From NCBI RefSeq assembly GCF_014207635.1, contig NZ_JACHIE010000002.1, positions 186,001 through 250,000 on the forward strand: DNA of 64,000 bases, given 5' to 3'. How positions within the stretch are numbered: position 1 is the first letter of the stretch; the number at the start of each line of letters is the position of its first letter. The notes under the pieces were generated by a model. That model was not told the origin of the DNA and did not search any database. It worked only from the letters and a program-made list of their open reading frames with translations. This DNA comes from Acetobacter lovaniensis (GTDB lineage: Bacteria > Pseudomonadota > Alphaproteobacteria > Acetobacterales > Acetobacteraceae). The translations under genes and the position numbers were made by a program. Of the stretch, positions 1 through 9,377 are shown one piece after another.

Positions 1-1398
1 GCCTTGGGTGGAATGCCACGCGCAATACCGGCGGCAACTCCACCATCAGGCACACCCCAACCCACCCCCACACTGCCCGAAGAGCAAGGTGCCGCCAGTC
101 AGGCCAGCCCCGCCCCCGACACAGCCGCCCCTACAGGTAACGCACTGGCTGAGGGTGGCAACACAACGGGCGACCTGCTCCGCTTTATCGTACTGGGGTT
201 ACTGGGCGGGCTGGTGCTGAACCTGATGCCCTGTGTTTTTCCCATTCTGGCGATGAAGGCGCTGGCCGTGGCCCGTATGGGCCAAAGCGAGCGCAAGCAC
301 CAAAAACAGAGTGCCATAGCGTACGCTGCCGGGGTTATTGCAGGTTTTACAGCCCTTGGCGCACTGGTCATGGCGCTGCGGGTTGGGGGGAGTGCTACGG
401 GTTGGGGGTTCCAGTTCCAGTCCACCGTGTTTGTGAGCATGATCACCTGGCTGCTGTTTGCCATGGCGCTCAACCTGCTGGATGTATTTGCCTTTCTCCC
501 CCCCGCTCTGGGCAATGCCGCCCCCCGCCAACACGGGCTTGCGCATGATGTGCTGACCGGCCTGCTGGCTGTGGTTGTGGCCTCCCCCTGCACGGCCCCG
601 TTCATGGGGGTTGCCATTGCTGGAGCCCTTGCAGGCCCGCCGCTTACCGGGCTGGTGGTGTTTGCGGCCCTTGGCGTTGGGCTGGCAGCCCCCTACGTGC
701 TGCTGGCCTTTAGCCCCGCACTGGCCAGCCACCTGCCGCGCCCCGGTGCATGGATGGACTATTTACGCCAGTTTCTGGCCTTCCCCCTGCTCGGGACCTG
801 CGTGTGGCTGCTCTGGGTTGCCACGGTAGAGGGAGGCGCCACAACAGTATTGCTGCTGTGTTCGGGCATGGTGTGTCTGGCGTTTGCTGCATGGGTGTAT
901 GGCATTGCCCAAAAGCGCCAGCGCCACATGGGCCACAGCCGGAGTTGCACGGCCCTGTATGGTGTGGCCCTGCTGGGGCTGCTGGGGGCCATGGCGCTGC
1001 TCCCTGCCCTGCAACAGCAGGCGGCACAGCAGCCCGGCACGGTGCAGGCTTTACCCAGCGGGACAGAGGCTTTTTCGCAAAAGCGGCTGGACGCCCTGCA
1101 TGCCGCCGGTAAACCCGTGTTTGTGGATATGACAGCGGCATGGTGCATTACCTGCCTAGTGAACGAGCGCGTGGCCCTGAACACCGATGCCACAAAAGCC
1201 GCCATGACCCGCTACGGCGTAACGGTCCTGCGCGGGGACTGGACCCGGCGAGACCCGGCCATAACGGCTTTTCTGCACGCGCATGGGCGCGACGGTGTGC
1301 CGTTTTATCTGTTTGTGCCCGCACAGGGTGATGCCGTGGTGCTCCCCCAGATTCTGACACAGGGACTGGTGCTCCGCACCATAACCCCCAAACCCTGA
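1..1398 (+). CDS. DsbD-type thiol:disulfide interchange protein, 5'-truncated by window edge
   Basis: C-terminal part of a DsbD-family reductase, which passes electrons from cytoplasmic thioredoxin across the membrane to periplasmic thiols. The frame is open from base 1, so the true start lies upstream. After a Pro/Ala-rich stretch come about eight hydrophobic segments. These include the two membrane-cysteine motifs, LMPCVFP (about residue 77 of the visible part) and ASPCTAP. A periplasmic thioredoxin-like domain follows with AAWCITC, the expected CxxC. The N-terminal DsbD alpha-like domain would lie outside the window. The family call is firm; the exact subtype (DsbD versus ScsB-like) is not. 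Confidence 0.85.
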   Translation, partial: ALGGMPRAIPAATPPSGTPQPTPTLPEEQGAASQASPAPDTAAPTGNALAEGGNTTGDLLRFIVLGLLGGLVLNLMPCVFPILAMKALAVARMGQSERKHQKQSAIAYAAGVIAGFTALGALVMALRVGGSATGWGFQFQSTVFVSMITWLLFAMALNLLDVFAFLPPALGNAAPRQHGLAHDVLTGLLAVVVASPCTAPFMGVAIAGALAGPPLTGLVVFAALGVGLAAPYVLLAFSPALASHLPRPGAWMDYLRQFLAFPLLGTCVWLLWVATVEGGATTVLLLCSGMVCLAFAAWVYGIAQKRQRHMGHSRSCTALYGVALLGLLGAMALLPALQQQAAQQPGTVQALPSGTEAFSQKRLDALHAAGKPVFVDMTAAWCITCLVNERVALNTDATKAAMTRYGVTVLRGDWTRRDPAITAFLHAHGRDGVPFYLFVPAQGDAVVLPQILTQGLVLRTITPKP

Positions 1399-1455
1399 GA
1401 GCGGCGGCACGGCTCCGGCCTGCACCAAGCCCCTGCCAGCAAAGCTGCGGAAGGC

Positions 1456-1791
1456 TTAATGCGTGGTGGAGGAAAACAGGTTGATGACCACCACACCGGC
1501 CAGAATAAGCGCGATGCCTGCAATGGCCGGGGCATCAAGCGTCTGTTTTAAAAACACCGCGCCAATAACCGAGATCAGCACAATGCCAACGCCCGACCAC
1601 AAGGCGTACACAACGCCTGCAGGCAGGGTTTTGAGCGGGATGGACAGGAAGTAAAACGCACACCCATAAGCCAGCAGGCTGATGGTCGCAGGCAGCCAGC
1701 GCGCAAACCCCTGAGACGCGGCAAGACAGGCCGTGCCAATCACTTCCGCCACAATGGCAATGCCCAACAGCAGCAGGGGTTTATGGGTCAT
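1456..1791 (-). CDS. Small multidrug resistance (SMR/EmrE-type) transporter
   Basis: Short integral membrane protein of about 111 residues with four hydrophobic helices, the size and topology of SMR drug/proton antiporters. Helix 1 contains the membrane glutamate (IVAEVIGT) that binds proton and substrate in EmrE. The YALWSGVG motif of helix 3 is also typical of the family. I chose the ATG at 1791; a GTG two codons upstream (1797) is an alternative. Its neighbour serS lies in the same orientation about 35 bp upstream, so it may be co-transcribed. Substrate (quaternary amine, guanidinium or polyamine) cannot be told. Confidence 0.85.
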   Translation of the reverse strand: MTHKPLLLLGIAIVAEVIGTACLAASQGFARWLPATISLLAYGCAFYFLSIPLKTLPAGVVYALWSGVGIVLISVIGAVFLKQTLDAPAIAGIALILAGVVVINLFSSTTH

Positions 1792-1827
1792 CCCCACAAA
1801 CCCGAAGCAGGGGTGGCACGCCAGACG

Positions 1828-3096
1828 TTATGCAATGCGCTCAAGACCACCCATATAGGGGCGCAGAACCTCCGGCACGGTTATGGACCCATCCTCGTTC
1901 TGGTAGTTTTCCATCACGGCAATTAAGGTACGCCCTACAGCCAGCCCGGAGCCATTGAGGGTATGCACAAACGCGGGGGCGCTACCGGCCTGCGCACGGT
2001 AGCGTGCATTCATGCGGCGGGCCTGAAAGTCGCGCGTGTTGGAGCATGACGAAATCTCGCGCCAGGCGTCCTGCCCCGGCAGCCAGGCTTCAAGGTCAAA
2101 CGTCTTGGCCGCGCCAAACCCCGTATCCCCCGCGCACAGCAGCATGCGACGGTAGGAAATGTTCAGTTTTTCCAGCACTACCTCTGCACAGCGGGTCATG
2201 CGCTCGTGTTCGGCGTCACTCTCCTCCGGCGTGGTCACGCTGACCATTTCCACTTTTTCAAACTGGTGCTGGCGCAGCATGCCGCGCACGTCCCGCCCGG
2301 AGGCCCCGGCCTCGCTACGGAAGCACTGGCTGAGTGCGGTCAGGCGCATGGGCAGGGCGGAGCCATCCACAATATCCCCCGCGACCGAAGCACTCAGCGG
2401 CACTTCGGCTGTGGGAATAAGCCAGCGACCATCCTCCGTTCTAAAGGACTGGTCGGCAAACTTGGGCAGCTTGTCGGTGCCGTACATGGCATCATCATTC
2501 ACCAGCACGGGCACCTGTGTTTCCGTGTAGCCATGCTCCGTGGTGTGCAGGTCGAGCATGAACTGGCCCAGAGCGCGCTCCAGCCGTGCCAGTGCGCCAC
2601 GCAGCACCACAAAGCGCGAGCCCGAAAGCTTGGCCGCCGTGGCAAAATCCATCTGGCCCAGAGCCTCGCCCAACTCAAAATGCTGTTTGGGGGCAAAAGC
2701 AAAGTCGGGTCTGGTGCCCCATGTCTGCACCACCACATTTGCGGTTTCATCCGGGCCATCAGGCACGCTCGGGTCCAGCCGGTTGGGCAGGGTGGCCAGC
2801 AGGCTGGTGGTCTGGTTGCCCAGAGTGTCCACCGTCTCCTTCAGCCCTTCCATGTCCGTGCGCAGGCAAGCGCCCTCGGCTTCCAGCCCGGCTGTGTCTC
2901 CCCCTGTGCGTTTGAGGGTGCCTATCTCCCGCGCAAGGGTTTTGCTGCGGGTCTGCTTGTCCTGCAAAAGGGTCTGGGCCTGCCGTTTTTCCTCATCCCA
3001 TGCAAGAAGCTGCGCAGAGACGGGGGCCATGCCCCGGCGCGCCAGATCTGCATCAAACGCCGTGGGGTCGGCTCTTAGGGCGCGGATGTCATGCAT
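1828..3096 (-). CDS. serS: Seryl-tRNA synthetase
   Basis: Class II aminoacyl-tRNA synthetase charging tRNA-Ser (and tRNA-Sec). The 422-residue length is normal. The N-terminal 25-100 region is the charged helical tRNA-binding arm. Class II motif 2 is visible as CFRSEAG (about 258-264) followed by the QHQFEKVE segment, and motif 3 as [10 protein letters not shown] near 385-395. It lies 3 bp downstream of tatC on the same strand, so it is probably the last essential gene of the scpA-scpB-tatB-tatC-serS operon, a recurrent alphaproteobacterial order. Confidence 0.97.
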   Translation of the reverse strand: MHDIRALRADPTAFDADLARRGMAPVSAQLLAWDEEKRQAQTLLQDKQTRSKTLAREIGTLKRTGGDTAGLEAEGACLRTDMEGLKETVDTLGNQTTSLLATLPNRLDPSVPDGPDETANVVVQTWGTRPDFAFAPKQHFELGEALGQMDFATAAKLSGSRFVVLRGALARLERALGQFMLDLHTTEHGYTETQVPVLVNDDAMYGTDKLPKFADQSFRTEDGRWLIPTAEVPLSASVAGDIVDGSALPMRLTALSQCFRSEAGASGRDVRGMLRQHQFEKVEMVSVTTPEESDAEHERMTRCAEVVLEKLNISYRRMLLCAGDTGFGAAKTFDLEAWLPGQDAWREISSCSNTRDFQARRMNARYRAQAGSAPAFVHTLNGSGLAVGRTLIAVMENYQNEDGSITVPEVLRPYMGGLERIA

Positions 3097-3099
3097 GGA

Positions 3100-3921
3100 T
3101 CAGGGAACCTCCTGCTCGGGGTTGGTCGTATCCGCCAGCGGCCGTTTAGGCTCGATCAGGCGGGCACACAGAATGGAAATTTCGTAAAGCAACACCAGCG
3201 GCACAGCCAGACCGAACTGGGTAATGGGGTCGGGCGGCATAAAAATGGCCCCAAGCACAAACGCGCCTACAATGGCGTAGCGGCGGAACTTGCGCAGCAT
3301 GGCGGAGGTCACAATACCCACACGGGCAAGCAGGCTGAGCACCACCGGCAGTTCGAATGCAATGCCAAACGCCATGATCATCTTCATGACCAGAGACAGA
3401 TATTCCGACACCTTGGCCTGAAGTTCGATCTGTACCTGATCGCCCCCCGCACCCGGCGTCTGGAACGACACAAAAAACCGCCATGCCACAGGGAAAATAA
3501 AGTAATACGCCAGCGCTGCCCCGGCCACGAACAGCACAGGCGTTGCGATTAGGAACGGCGCAAAAGCCCGTTTTTCCGAGCGGTAAAGCCCCGGCGCAAT
3601 AAACATCCACGCCTGTATGGCCACGATGGGAAAAGACAAAAACGCCGCCCCGAACAGGGCCACCCGGATATAGGTAAAAAACGCCTCGTACAGTGCGGTA
3701 TAAATCAGATGGGGCTGTTCCCCCCGCTGGCGCATGATCTCGCCTAACGGACGGGCCAGAAAGAGGTAAATATCACCCGCGTAATGATAGCACAGGGCAA
3801 AGCACACAATAAACGCCGCCCCCGACCACAGCAGGCGGCGGCGCAGCTCCAGCAGATGCTCCAGCAGAGGCATGGGCTGATCGTGGATCGGGTCTTCCTG
3901 ATGAGGGGCGTTATCGCTCAT
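3100..3921 (-). CDS. tatC: Twin-arginine translocase subunit TatC
   Basis: Polytopic inner-membrane core of the Tat pathway, which exports folded cofactor-containing proteins with RR signal peptides. It has six hydrophobic segments in 273 residues. The signal-peptide-binding N-terminal motif PLLEHLLELRRRL, the periplasmic FIAPGLYRSEKR block and the PPDPITQ loop are all recognisable. Its start overlaps the tatB stop by 4 bp (ATGA), indicating translational coupling. In acetic acid bacteria several periplasmic oxidoreductases need Tat, which fits the pqq genes nearby. Confidence 0.96.
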   Translation of the reverse strand: MSDNAPHQEDPIHDQPMPLLEHLLELRRRLLWSGAAFIVCFALCYHYAGDIYLFLARPLGEIMRQRGEQPHLIYTALYEAFFTYIRVALFGAAFLSFPIVAIQAWMFIAPGLYRSEKRAFAPFLIATPVLFVAGAALAYYFIFPVAWRFFVSFQTPGAGGDQVQIELQAKVSEYLSLVMKMIMAFGIAFELPVVLSLLARVGIVTSAMLRKFRRYAIVGAFVLGAIFMPPDPITQFGLAVPLVLLYEISILCARLIEPKRPLADTTNPEQEVP

Positions 3922-4676
3922 ACCTGCGGGTCCGTTGTCGTGCTGGCGGGTCCATGTGCTGCCGTAACGGCCTGCGTTCTATTCTCTGCCTCTTCCTCCG
4001 CTGGCTCCGCGCCCGCTGGTGCGGGCTGCTCTGGCGTGGAGGGTGATGCAACGGTCTGCTCCGTACCACCGGGCTGGTCCTCCAGCCCGGCAATAACGCC
4101 GGGGGCCACGCTATGGCCTGCATGCATAAGCCGCACGGGAGGGAGGATGGCAGGTGGATGCAGCCGGTCCTGCTCACGCAGGATGCGGCGCACGATAATG
4201 GGGGGCAGTTCGGGAGGGGCACTGTCCACCTGCCGGTCCTGCACACTCTCCTGCCATGCCGGGGCGGAGCCGTAGTGCTCATGGCCCATAGGCGTGGTGG
4301 CGTAGTCCGCTGTTGCGGGGGCGGGGCTTGCCGAGCGGGGTATGGCATCCAGCGCTCTGGGGCCGGAGGGGACAAAACGCTCGGTTACCGGCGGGGCGGA
4401 TACAGCCCTGTTCAGGCTGCCATCGCCATCCAGCGCCTTCATGATCCGGCCACGCACGTTCAGGTTTTTCAGGTCCCGCACATGCCCGCTCACCTCGGAC
4501 AGGTCAGCCTCGCGCACCACCTCATCAAGCTGGGACTGGAACTCGCTGGCCAGCGCACGGGCTTTTTTAATGCCTTTTGCAAGCCCGCGAATAGCAACCG
4601 GCAGGTCCTTGGGGCCAATAACAACCAGAGCCACCGCGCCGATCAGGGCGAATTCCGACCATGCAAAATCAAACAT
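3918..4676 (-). CDS. tatB: Twin-arginine translocase subunit TatB
   Basis: TatA/B-family protein with one N-terminal membrane helix (about residues 8-22), the IGPKDLP hinge, an amphipathic helix to about residue 60, and a long Pro/Ala-rich cytoplasmic tail. The long tail, the position directly before tatC and the glutamate in the first helix (SEFALIG) favour TatB over TatA. The 252-residue length is long because of the low-complexity tail. No separate tatA lies in the 74-bp gap to scpB, so TatA must be encoded elsewhere or this protein doubles for it. Confidence 0.88.
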   Translation of the reverse strand: MFDFAWSEFALIGAVALVVIGPKDLPVAIRGLAKGIKKARALASEFQSQLDEVVREADLSEVSGHVRDLKNLNVRGRIMKALDGDGSLNRAVSAPPVTERFVPSGPRALDAIPRSASPAPATADYATTPMGHEHYGSAPAWQESVQDRQVDSAPPELPPIIVRRILREQDRLHPPAILPPVRLMHAGHSVAPGVIAGLEDQPGGTEQTVASPSTPEQPAPAGAEPAEEEAENRTQAVTAAHGPASTTTDPQV

Positions 4677-4750
4677 ACCAAGCCCCGTTCACGCCCACCC
4701 CATGCACCCCACAACATAGTCCTGCAACACAGTCAGGGCGTGCATCTCTA

Positions 4751-5512
4751 TCACGGACCATCGGGGGCGGGAACCGCAACCTGTGCAACCTGCTCATCTG
4801 CCGTGCCGGGTGCAGGCCGAACTTCTGTCTCTTCCCCGGCCTGCTCCGGGGTATCACCCGGAGAGTGCGCGCCCTCATCAGACTCCTGCCCCGCGGCCTG
4901 AAACGCCATAGCCGACTGAGGCAGCCCGCCCTCCCCCGGATTTTGGGGCACATCTACCATAAGCTCCTCACGCCGTGGCATGTCGGAGAGTGCACGCAGG
5001 CCAAAATGGCGCAGAAAATCAGCCGTGGTGCCCCACAGGACCGGCCTGCCCGGTACCTCCTTGCGACCACGCGGGGCAATCAGTTCCGCTTCGATCAGGG
5101 TATCAAGCACATTCTGCCCAAGGCTTACGCCTCGAATTTCTTCTATTTCCACACGGGTGCAGGGCTGGTGGTAGGCAATAATGGCCAGTGTTTCCATCAC
5201 CGCGCGGGGCAGCCGCCTTGGCCGCTCCAGCACGCGGGTTAACAGTGGCGCCAGATCGGGGGCGGTACGGAACTGCCAGCCACCGGCTACTTCTACGGGG
5301 AACACGCCCCTGCCCTCGTAACGGCGGCACAGTTCGGCCAGAACGGCCGCCACAAAAGCCCCCAGGTCTTCCTCCTCCGTGGGCATGATCTGCCTGCCTT
5401 CCAGCAGGTCTGCCAGACGGCGGGCACTCACGGGTTCGGTCGAGGCAAAAATAAGGGCTTCGGCCAGCCTTACGGCCTCATCCGGCACAGTCAGGGGGGC
5501 GGGGGTGGTCAT
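4751..5512 (-). CDS. scpB: Segregation and condensation protein B
   Basis: Winged-helix subunit of the SMC-ScpAB condensin complex that compacts and segregates the chromosome. The start of the protein (EAVRLAEALIFASTEPVS) and the ITRVEIEEIRGV-like segment are characteristic of ScpB, as is its 4-bp overlap with scpA upstream. At 253 residues it is longer than typical ScpB (about 190) because of an acidic, Pro/Glu-rich C-terminal tail of about 60 residues that looks disordered. Confidence 0.93.
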   Translation of the reverse strand: MTTPAPLTVPDEAVRLAEALIFASTEPVSARRLADLLEGRQIMPTEEEDLGAFVAAVLAELCRRYEGRGVFPVEVAGGWQFRTAPDLAPLLTRVLERPRRLPRAVMETLAIIAYHQPCTRVEIEEIRGVSLGQNVLDTLIEAELIAPRGRKEVPGRPVLWGTTADFLRHFGLRALSDMPRREELMVDVPQNPGEGGLPQSAMAFQAAGQESDEGAHSPGDTPEQAGEETEVRPAPGTADEQVAQVAVPAPDGP

Positions 5513-6495
5513 GCGTCCTGCTTCTTTTCTCTGATGTGCCTATCTCTGGTGTGCCCAGGCGTGGCGTCCTCTGCGGGGATGGGGTCTTCCTCCGCTTCGG
5601 GCTGCGGGTCTGTGGTCTCTGCCTGCTCATGCGGGCGGAGCATGATCTGGCCAAAGATTTCATCCTGCCGCAGTTCAAGCCGCCCGGTCTTGGCCAGTTC
5701 CAGCCCTGCGATCAGGGTACCAGCCATGGCGGCGCGGCGCTGGCGCAAGGCATCCTCCCCCTCCGCCTGACCGGGCAGGCTGTCGGGCAGAAAAGCGTCC
5801 AGCGTGCTCCAGCCCGGTGGGGTTTCACCCAGCAGGCGGGTCAGCCTGCTCAGCGCATCCTGCACAGTCCAGAACCGGATCGTGCGGGGAGCGTAAATCC
5901 GCCTGCGTGCGGTGCGCCTGACACAGGCAAGGTAAGCCCGCATAAGCTGGGCCATATCCAGCGCCAGACCGGAACGGTCCACCTCCACCAGACTTTCGGG
6001 CAGGCCACGGGCAAACACATCACGCCCAAGGCGGGGCCGCACATCCAGCCAGCGGGCCAGCTCGCCCATACAGGCCAGTTCTATCAGCCTTTCCTGCAAC
6101 AGTTCGGCGGCTTCCTCCCCCTCCATGGCCAGTTCATCATCGGCAGGGAGCAGCAGGCGGGATTTGAGCCATGCCAGCCACGCGGCCATAACCAGCCAGT
6201 CCGCCGCCAGTTCCAGCCGGACACGGCGGGCATTTTCCACCACAGCCAGATACTGTTCGACCAGTTGCAGGATGGAAATCCGGGCGAGATCCACCTTTTG
6301 CGCCCGCGCCAGATCGAGCAGAAGGTCCATTGGCCCTTCAAACCCCTCCAGCCGCAAAAGCGGTACACGCGGCACGTGGTCCTGCACCGCATCATGCGGT
6401 GCAGTGGTTTGCAGGTCTGCCGGTTGATGGGCAGGAGGGGACTGTGTGCCCTCCCCTGCCGGATGCACAGTCTGGGTTTGCATCAGGCGTTCCAC
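5509..6495 (-). CDS. scpA: Segregation and condensation protein A
   Basis: Kleisin-family subunit bridging SMC heads in bacterial condensin. The diagnostic N-terminal segment LEGFEGPMDLLLDLARAQKV occurs about 50 residues in, after a poorly conserved extension. The C-terminal winged helix ends in a charged tail. The annotated ATG gives 328 residues; the extension rich in His/Gln/Pro suggests the true start could be slightly downstream. It is translationally coupled to scpB (4-bp overlap). Usual alphaproteobacterial neighbour nagZ is not present; the SPOR gene lies directly upstream. Confidence 0.93.
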   Translation of the reverse strand: MERLMQTQTVHPAGEGTQSPPAHQPADLQTTAPHDAVQDHVPRVPLLRLEGFEGPMDLLLDLARAQKVDLARISILQLVEQYLAVVENARRVRLELAADWLVMAAWLAWLKSRLLLPADDELAMEGEEAAELLQERLIELACMGELARWLDVRPRLGRDVFARGLPESLVEVDRSGLALDMAQLMRAYLACVRRTARRRIYAPRTIRFWTVQDALSRLTRLLGETPPGWSTLDAFLPDSLPGQAEGEDALRQRRAAMAGTLIAGLELAKTGRLELRQDEIFGQIMLRPHEQAETTDPQPEAEEDPIPAEDATPGHTRDRHIREKKQDA

Positions 6496-6503
6496 AGGTG
6501 GCG

Positions 6504-7538
6504 TCAGGGACGCACCACCATGCAGGCCATACCACGCTCACGCACCGAAGAGCAGAAATCCTTTGCATCCGCCACGGCACCAAAGCCCAGCACGCGCAGA
6601 CGGTAGAACGTGGCGTTATTCTGCTCGGTGCGGACAAAAGCGGGGGTCACACCGCCAAACAGGGTTGGGTAACGGGTTTTAAGCCGTGCCCATTCCTTCT
6701 GGGCTTCTGCCTCGGTTTGCAGGGCTGCCAGTTGGACCTGATATTTGCCCCCTGCCGTGCCACGTGGAACGGTTGCGGCTTTTTTGGCAGCGGGTTTGGC
6801 GACAGGAGCAGCCTCTTCCTCCCCATCGGAAGCATCATCCGTGGGGACGGGCGCTTCCTTGAGTGCTTCGGGGGCTGCGGCCTCGGCTGCGGGAGCTGCC
6901 GTCCCCTGCGCGGGCAAGGTAGCGGAGGGCACGGGTTTAAGGGCCGCACCATCGGCCTGCGCGCCCCCCTGCGCCACGGGTCCGGGCGCTGGAGCGGCAG
7001 AGGCAGGAGCAGGAGCAGGAGCAGCCGGAGCTGTCGCACCCGCTGCCGGAGTGGTCCCCGCACTATCTCCCGTTATGGGGGCGGTGGCCCCGGCGGGGGA
7101 GGCAGGGGCTGGCTGACCACCATACTGGGCGGCAAGCGCTGCGGGGTTGGGCTGCTCCGGTGCTGGCACGGGGTGCCCCTGCGGGTTTGCCTCCGCATCG
7201 GGCAGGGCCAGCGTATCAAGCTGCATACCACCCGGATCAACCGGCTTGGTGCGCATGGCAACCGGGGGTGGCCCCATCACGGGAATACCGCTCTGGTGGT
7301 GGCCCAGCACCGCCCAGCCGCCAATACCCAGCACCAGCAGCCCACCCAGCCCGGCAGCACCGTAGGCCAGCCGCCGTGTGCCGGACTCACTGCCCAGAAA
7401 GCTGGTGAACAGATCCATCAGCCTGCTGCCTGTTGCCGAGCCCGTGGCGGGTCTGTCGTCATAATCCATGCTCATGCGCTCACGCGCACGGCTGATCCGT
7501 TCTTCCACCGTAGAGCTGGGGCGGTCATCCTCACTCAT
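6504..7538 (-). CDS. SPOR-domain membrane protein
   Basis: Single-pass inner-membrane protein of 344 residues. A charged cytoplasmic N-terminus is followed by one membrane helix at about residues 57-80. Then comes a long Pro/Ala-rich periplasmic linker with several Ala/Pro/Gly low-complexity blocks. The C-terminal SPOR domain (starting near GGKYQVQLAAL) is about 75 residues. SPOR domains bind denuded septal peptidoglycan, so a cell-division or cell-wall role is likely. The gene starts within the argS stop codon (TGATG-type one-base overlap), so expression is coupled to argS. Confidence 0.85.
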   Translation of the reverse strand: MSEDDRPSSTVEERISRARERMSMDYDDRPATGSATGSRLMDLFTSFLGSESGTRRLAYGAAGLGGLLVLGIGGWAVLGHHQSGIPVMGPPPVAMRTKPVDPGGMQLDTLALPDAEANPQGHPVPAPEQPNPAALAAQYGGQPAPASPAGATAPITGDSAGTTPAAGATAPAAPAPAPASAAPAPGPVAQGGAQADGAALKPVPSATLPAQGTAAPAAEAAAPEALKEAPVPTDDASDGEEEAAPVAKPAAKKAATVPRGTAGGKYQVQLAALQTEAEAQKEWARLKTRYPTLFGGVTPAFVRTEQNNATFYRLRVLGFGAVADAKDFCSSVRERGMACMVVRP

Positions 7539-9337
7539 CAGCGCATTTCCTCCACCGGGTCCACACCCATCACCGCAAGGCCGGAGCGGATAACCGCCGC
7601 CGTAGCCGCCACAAGGGCCAGACGCGCACGCGTGGCTTCCACCGCACCGGCCTGCAGGAACCTCAGGGACGCATCATCACGCCCACGGTTCCACAACGCA
7701 TGAAAATCACCCGCCAGTTCGGCCAGATAGAACGCAATACGGTGCGGCTCCCGCGCAAAGGCCGCGGATTCCACCATACGCGGCCATTCAGCCAGACGGC
7801 GCACCAGAGCCATTTCCGCGTCCGAGGTCAGGCTGTCCAGCGTGGCGGTGGCAAGGGCTGCGTTGTCCACTGCGCCATAAGCCCCTTCTTCTGCGGCACT
7901 GCGCAGCACGGAGCGGCAGCGGGCATGAGCATACTGCACATAAAACACGGGGTTATCGCGCTGCTGGGCCACCACAAGGTCCAGATCAAACTCCATCTGG
8001 GCATCGCTCTTGCGGGTGAGCATGGTAAAGCGCACGGCGTCACGCCCGACTTCGTCAATCAGGTCCCGCAGGGTAACGAACGTGCCTGCACGCTTGGACA
8101 TTTTGACCGGCTGACCATCACGCAGAATATGCACGATCTGGCACAGCAGCACTTCCAGCGGTACGGTATCCCCCGTAAGGGCCTTTACGGCGGCCTTCAT
8201 GCGTTTGACGTAACCGCCATGGTCCGCACCCCACACGTCAATCATGACCTGTGCGCCACGGGCGACCTTGTCCATGTGGTAGCCAATATCGTTGGCAAAG
8301 TAGGTGTTGGTGCCATCCGACTTGCGTAGCGGGCGGTCCACATCATCCCCAAAGCCGGTGGAGCGGAACAGGAGCTGTTCGCGCTCCTCCCAGTCTTCTG
8401 GCAGCTTGCCTTTTGGGGGCTCCAGCACACCGTTATACAACAGGTCGGCCTTGGCCAACTGGTCTATGGCGGCATCGGTTACGCCACGGGCCAGCACATC
8501 GGCCTCGGACGAAAACACATCGTGGTGCACGCCAAGGGCTGCGAGGTCTTCCTTGATCGCGCCCAGCATATGGGTCACGGCAAAGCCGCGCACGGTTTCC
8601 AGCCATGTTGCGGCCGGGGCTGGCAGGGGTGCTCCGTCCACGTCCACTTCGGCCAGCTTGTTGCCAAACTCCGCTGCCAGTGCCTCACCCACAGGAATAA
8701 GGTACTCGCCCTGATATTGCAGGCCACCGGGGGCAAGGGCCGAAAAATCGTCCTGCGTCACTTTGGTGCCCAGCACCTGCAGGTAGCGCCAGTACGCCGC
8801 CCATGCCAGCGCCTTGACCTGATTCCCCGCATCGTTGATGTAGAATTCCTTGGTCACGTCAAACCCGGCCTTGGCCATAAGATTGGCCAGTGCATCGCCC
8901 ACCACGGCACCACGGCAATGGCCGACATGCATGGGGCCGGTGGGGTTGGCGGATACGTATTCCACATTCACCCGCACCCCCTTGCCTGCTGTGGACTGGC
9001 CATAGGCCTCACCCACAGTCAGCACCACGGGCAGCACTGCCCGCAGCACGGCGGGTTGCAGGGTGATGTTGACAAAACCCGGCCCGGCGGCCGCCACGGC
9101 GGCAATGCCTTCCACCTTTTGCAGGGCGCTGACCAGATCAGCCGCAATATCGGCCGGTTTGCGGCGCGCAGCCTTGGCCAGCAGCAGGGCGGCGTTTGTT
9201 GCCATGTCCCCGTGCGCGGGGTCACGTGTGGGGGTCAGTTCCACACGGGCCAGCGTTTCCTCCGCCACGTCGGGCAACAGTTCGCGCACAACGGCCAGAA
9301 CATGATGACGGTAACGCTGGAAAACACACTCGGACAT
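7538..9337 (-). CDS. argS: Arginyl-tRNA synthetase
   Basis: Class I synthetase charging tRNA-Arg. The HIGH-type motif is visible as MHVGHCRG after SANPTGP, and the KMSKS-type loop as VKMSKRAGTF. The N-terminal Add1 domain and the C-terminal anticodon-binding helical domain complete a 599-residue protein, normal for the family. I chose the ATG at 9337 (MSECVFQRY) rather than an upstream in-frame ATG at 9388, because the extra 17 residues do not look like family sequence and overlap the end of dgt. Confidence 0.96.
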   Translation of the reverse strand: MSECVFQRYRHHVLAVVRELLPDVAEETLARVELTPTRDPAHGDMATNAALLLAKAARRKPADIAADLVSALQKVEGIAAVAAAGPGFVNITLQPAVLRAVLPVVLTVGEAYGQSTAGKGVRVNVEYVSANPTGPMHVGHCRGAVVGDALANLMAKAGFDVTKEFYINDAGNQVKALAWAAYWRYLQVLGTKVTQDDFSALAPGGLQYQGEYLIPVGEALAAEFGNKLAEVDVDGAPLPAPAATWLETVRGFAVTHMLGAIKEDLAALGVHHDVFSSEADVLARGVTDAAIDQLAKADLLYNGVLEPPKGKLPEDWEEREQLLFRSTGFGDDVDRPLRKSDGTNTYFANDIGYHMDKVARGAQVMIDVWGADHGGYVKRMKAAVKALTGDTVPLEVLLCQIVHILRDGQPVKMSKRAGTFVTLRDLIDEVGRDAVRFTMLTRKSDAQMEFDLDLVVAQQRDNPVFYVQYAHARCRSVLRSAAEEGAYGAVDNAALATATLDSLTSDAEMALVRRLAEWPRMVESAAFAREPHRIAFYLAELAGDFHALWNRGRDDASLRFLQAGAVEATRARLALVAATAAVIRSGLAVMGVDPVEEMR

Positions 9338-9377
9338 AGACGACTCAACCCCGTAATTGGTGCAGCAAACGCGTTTA

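Noticed and set aside
3091-3552. Open frames on the plus strand over tatC and serS
   Set aside because: Shadows of well-supported minus-strand genes.
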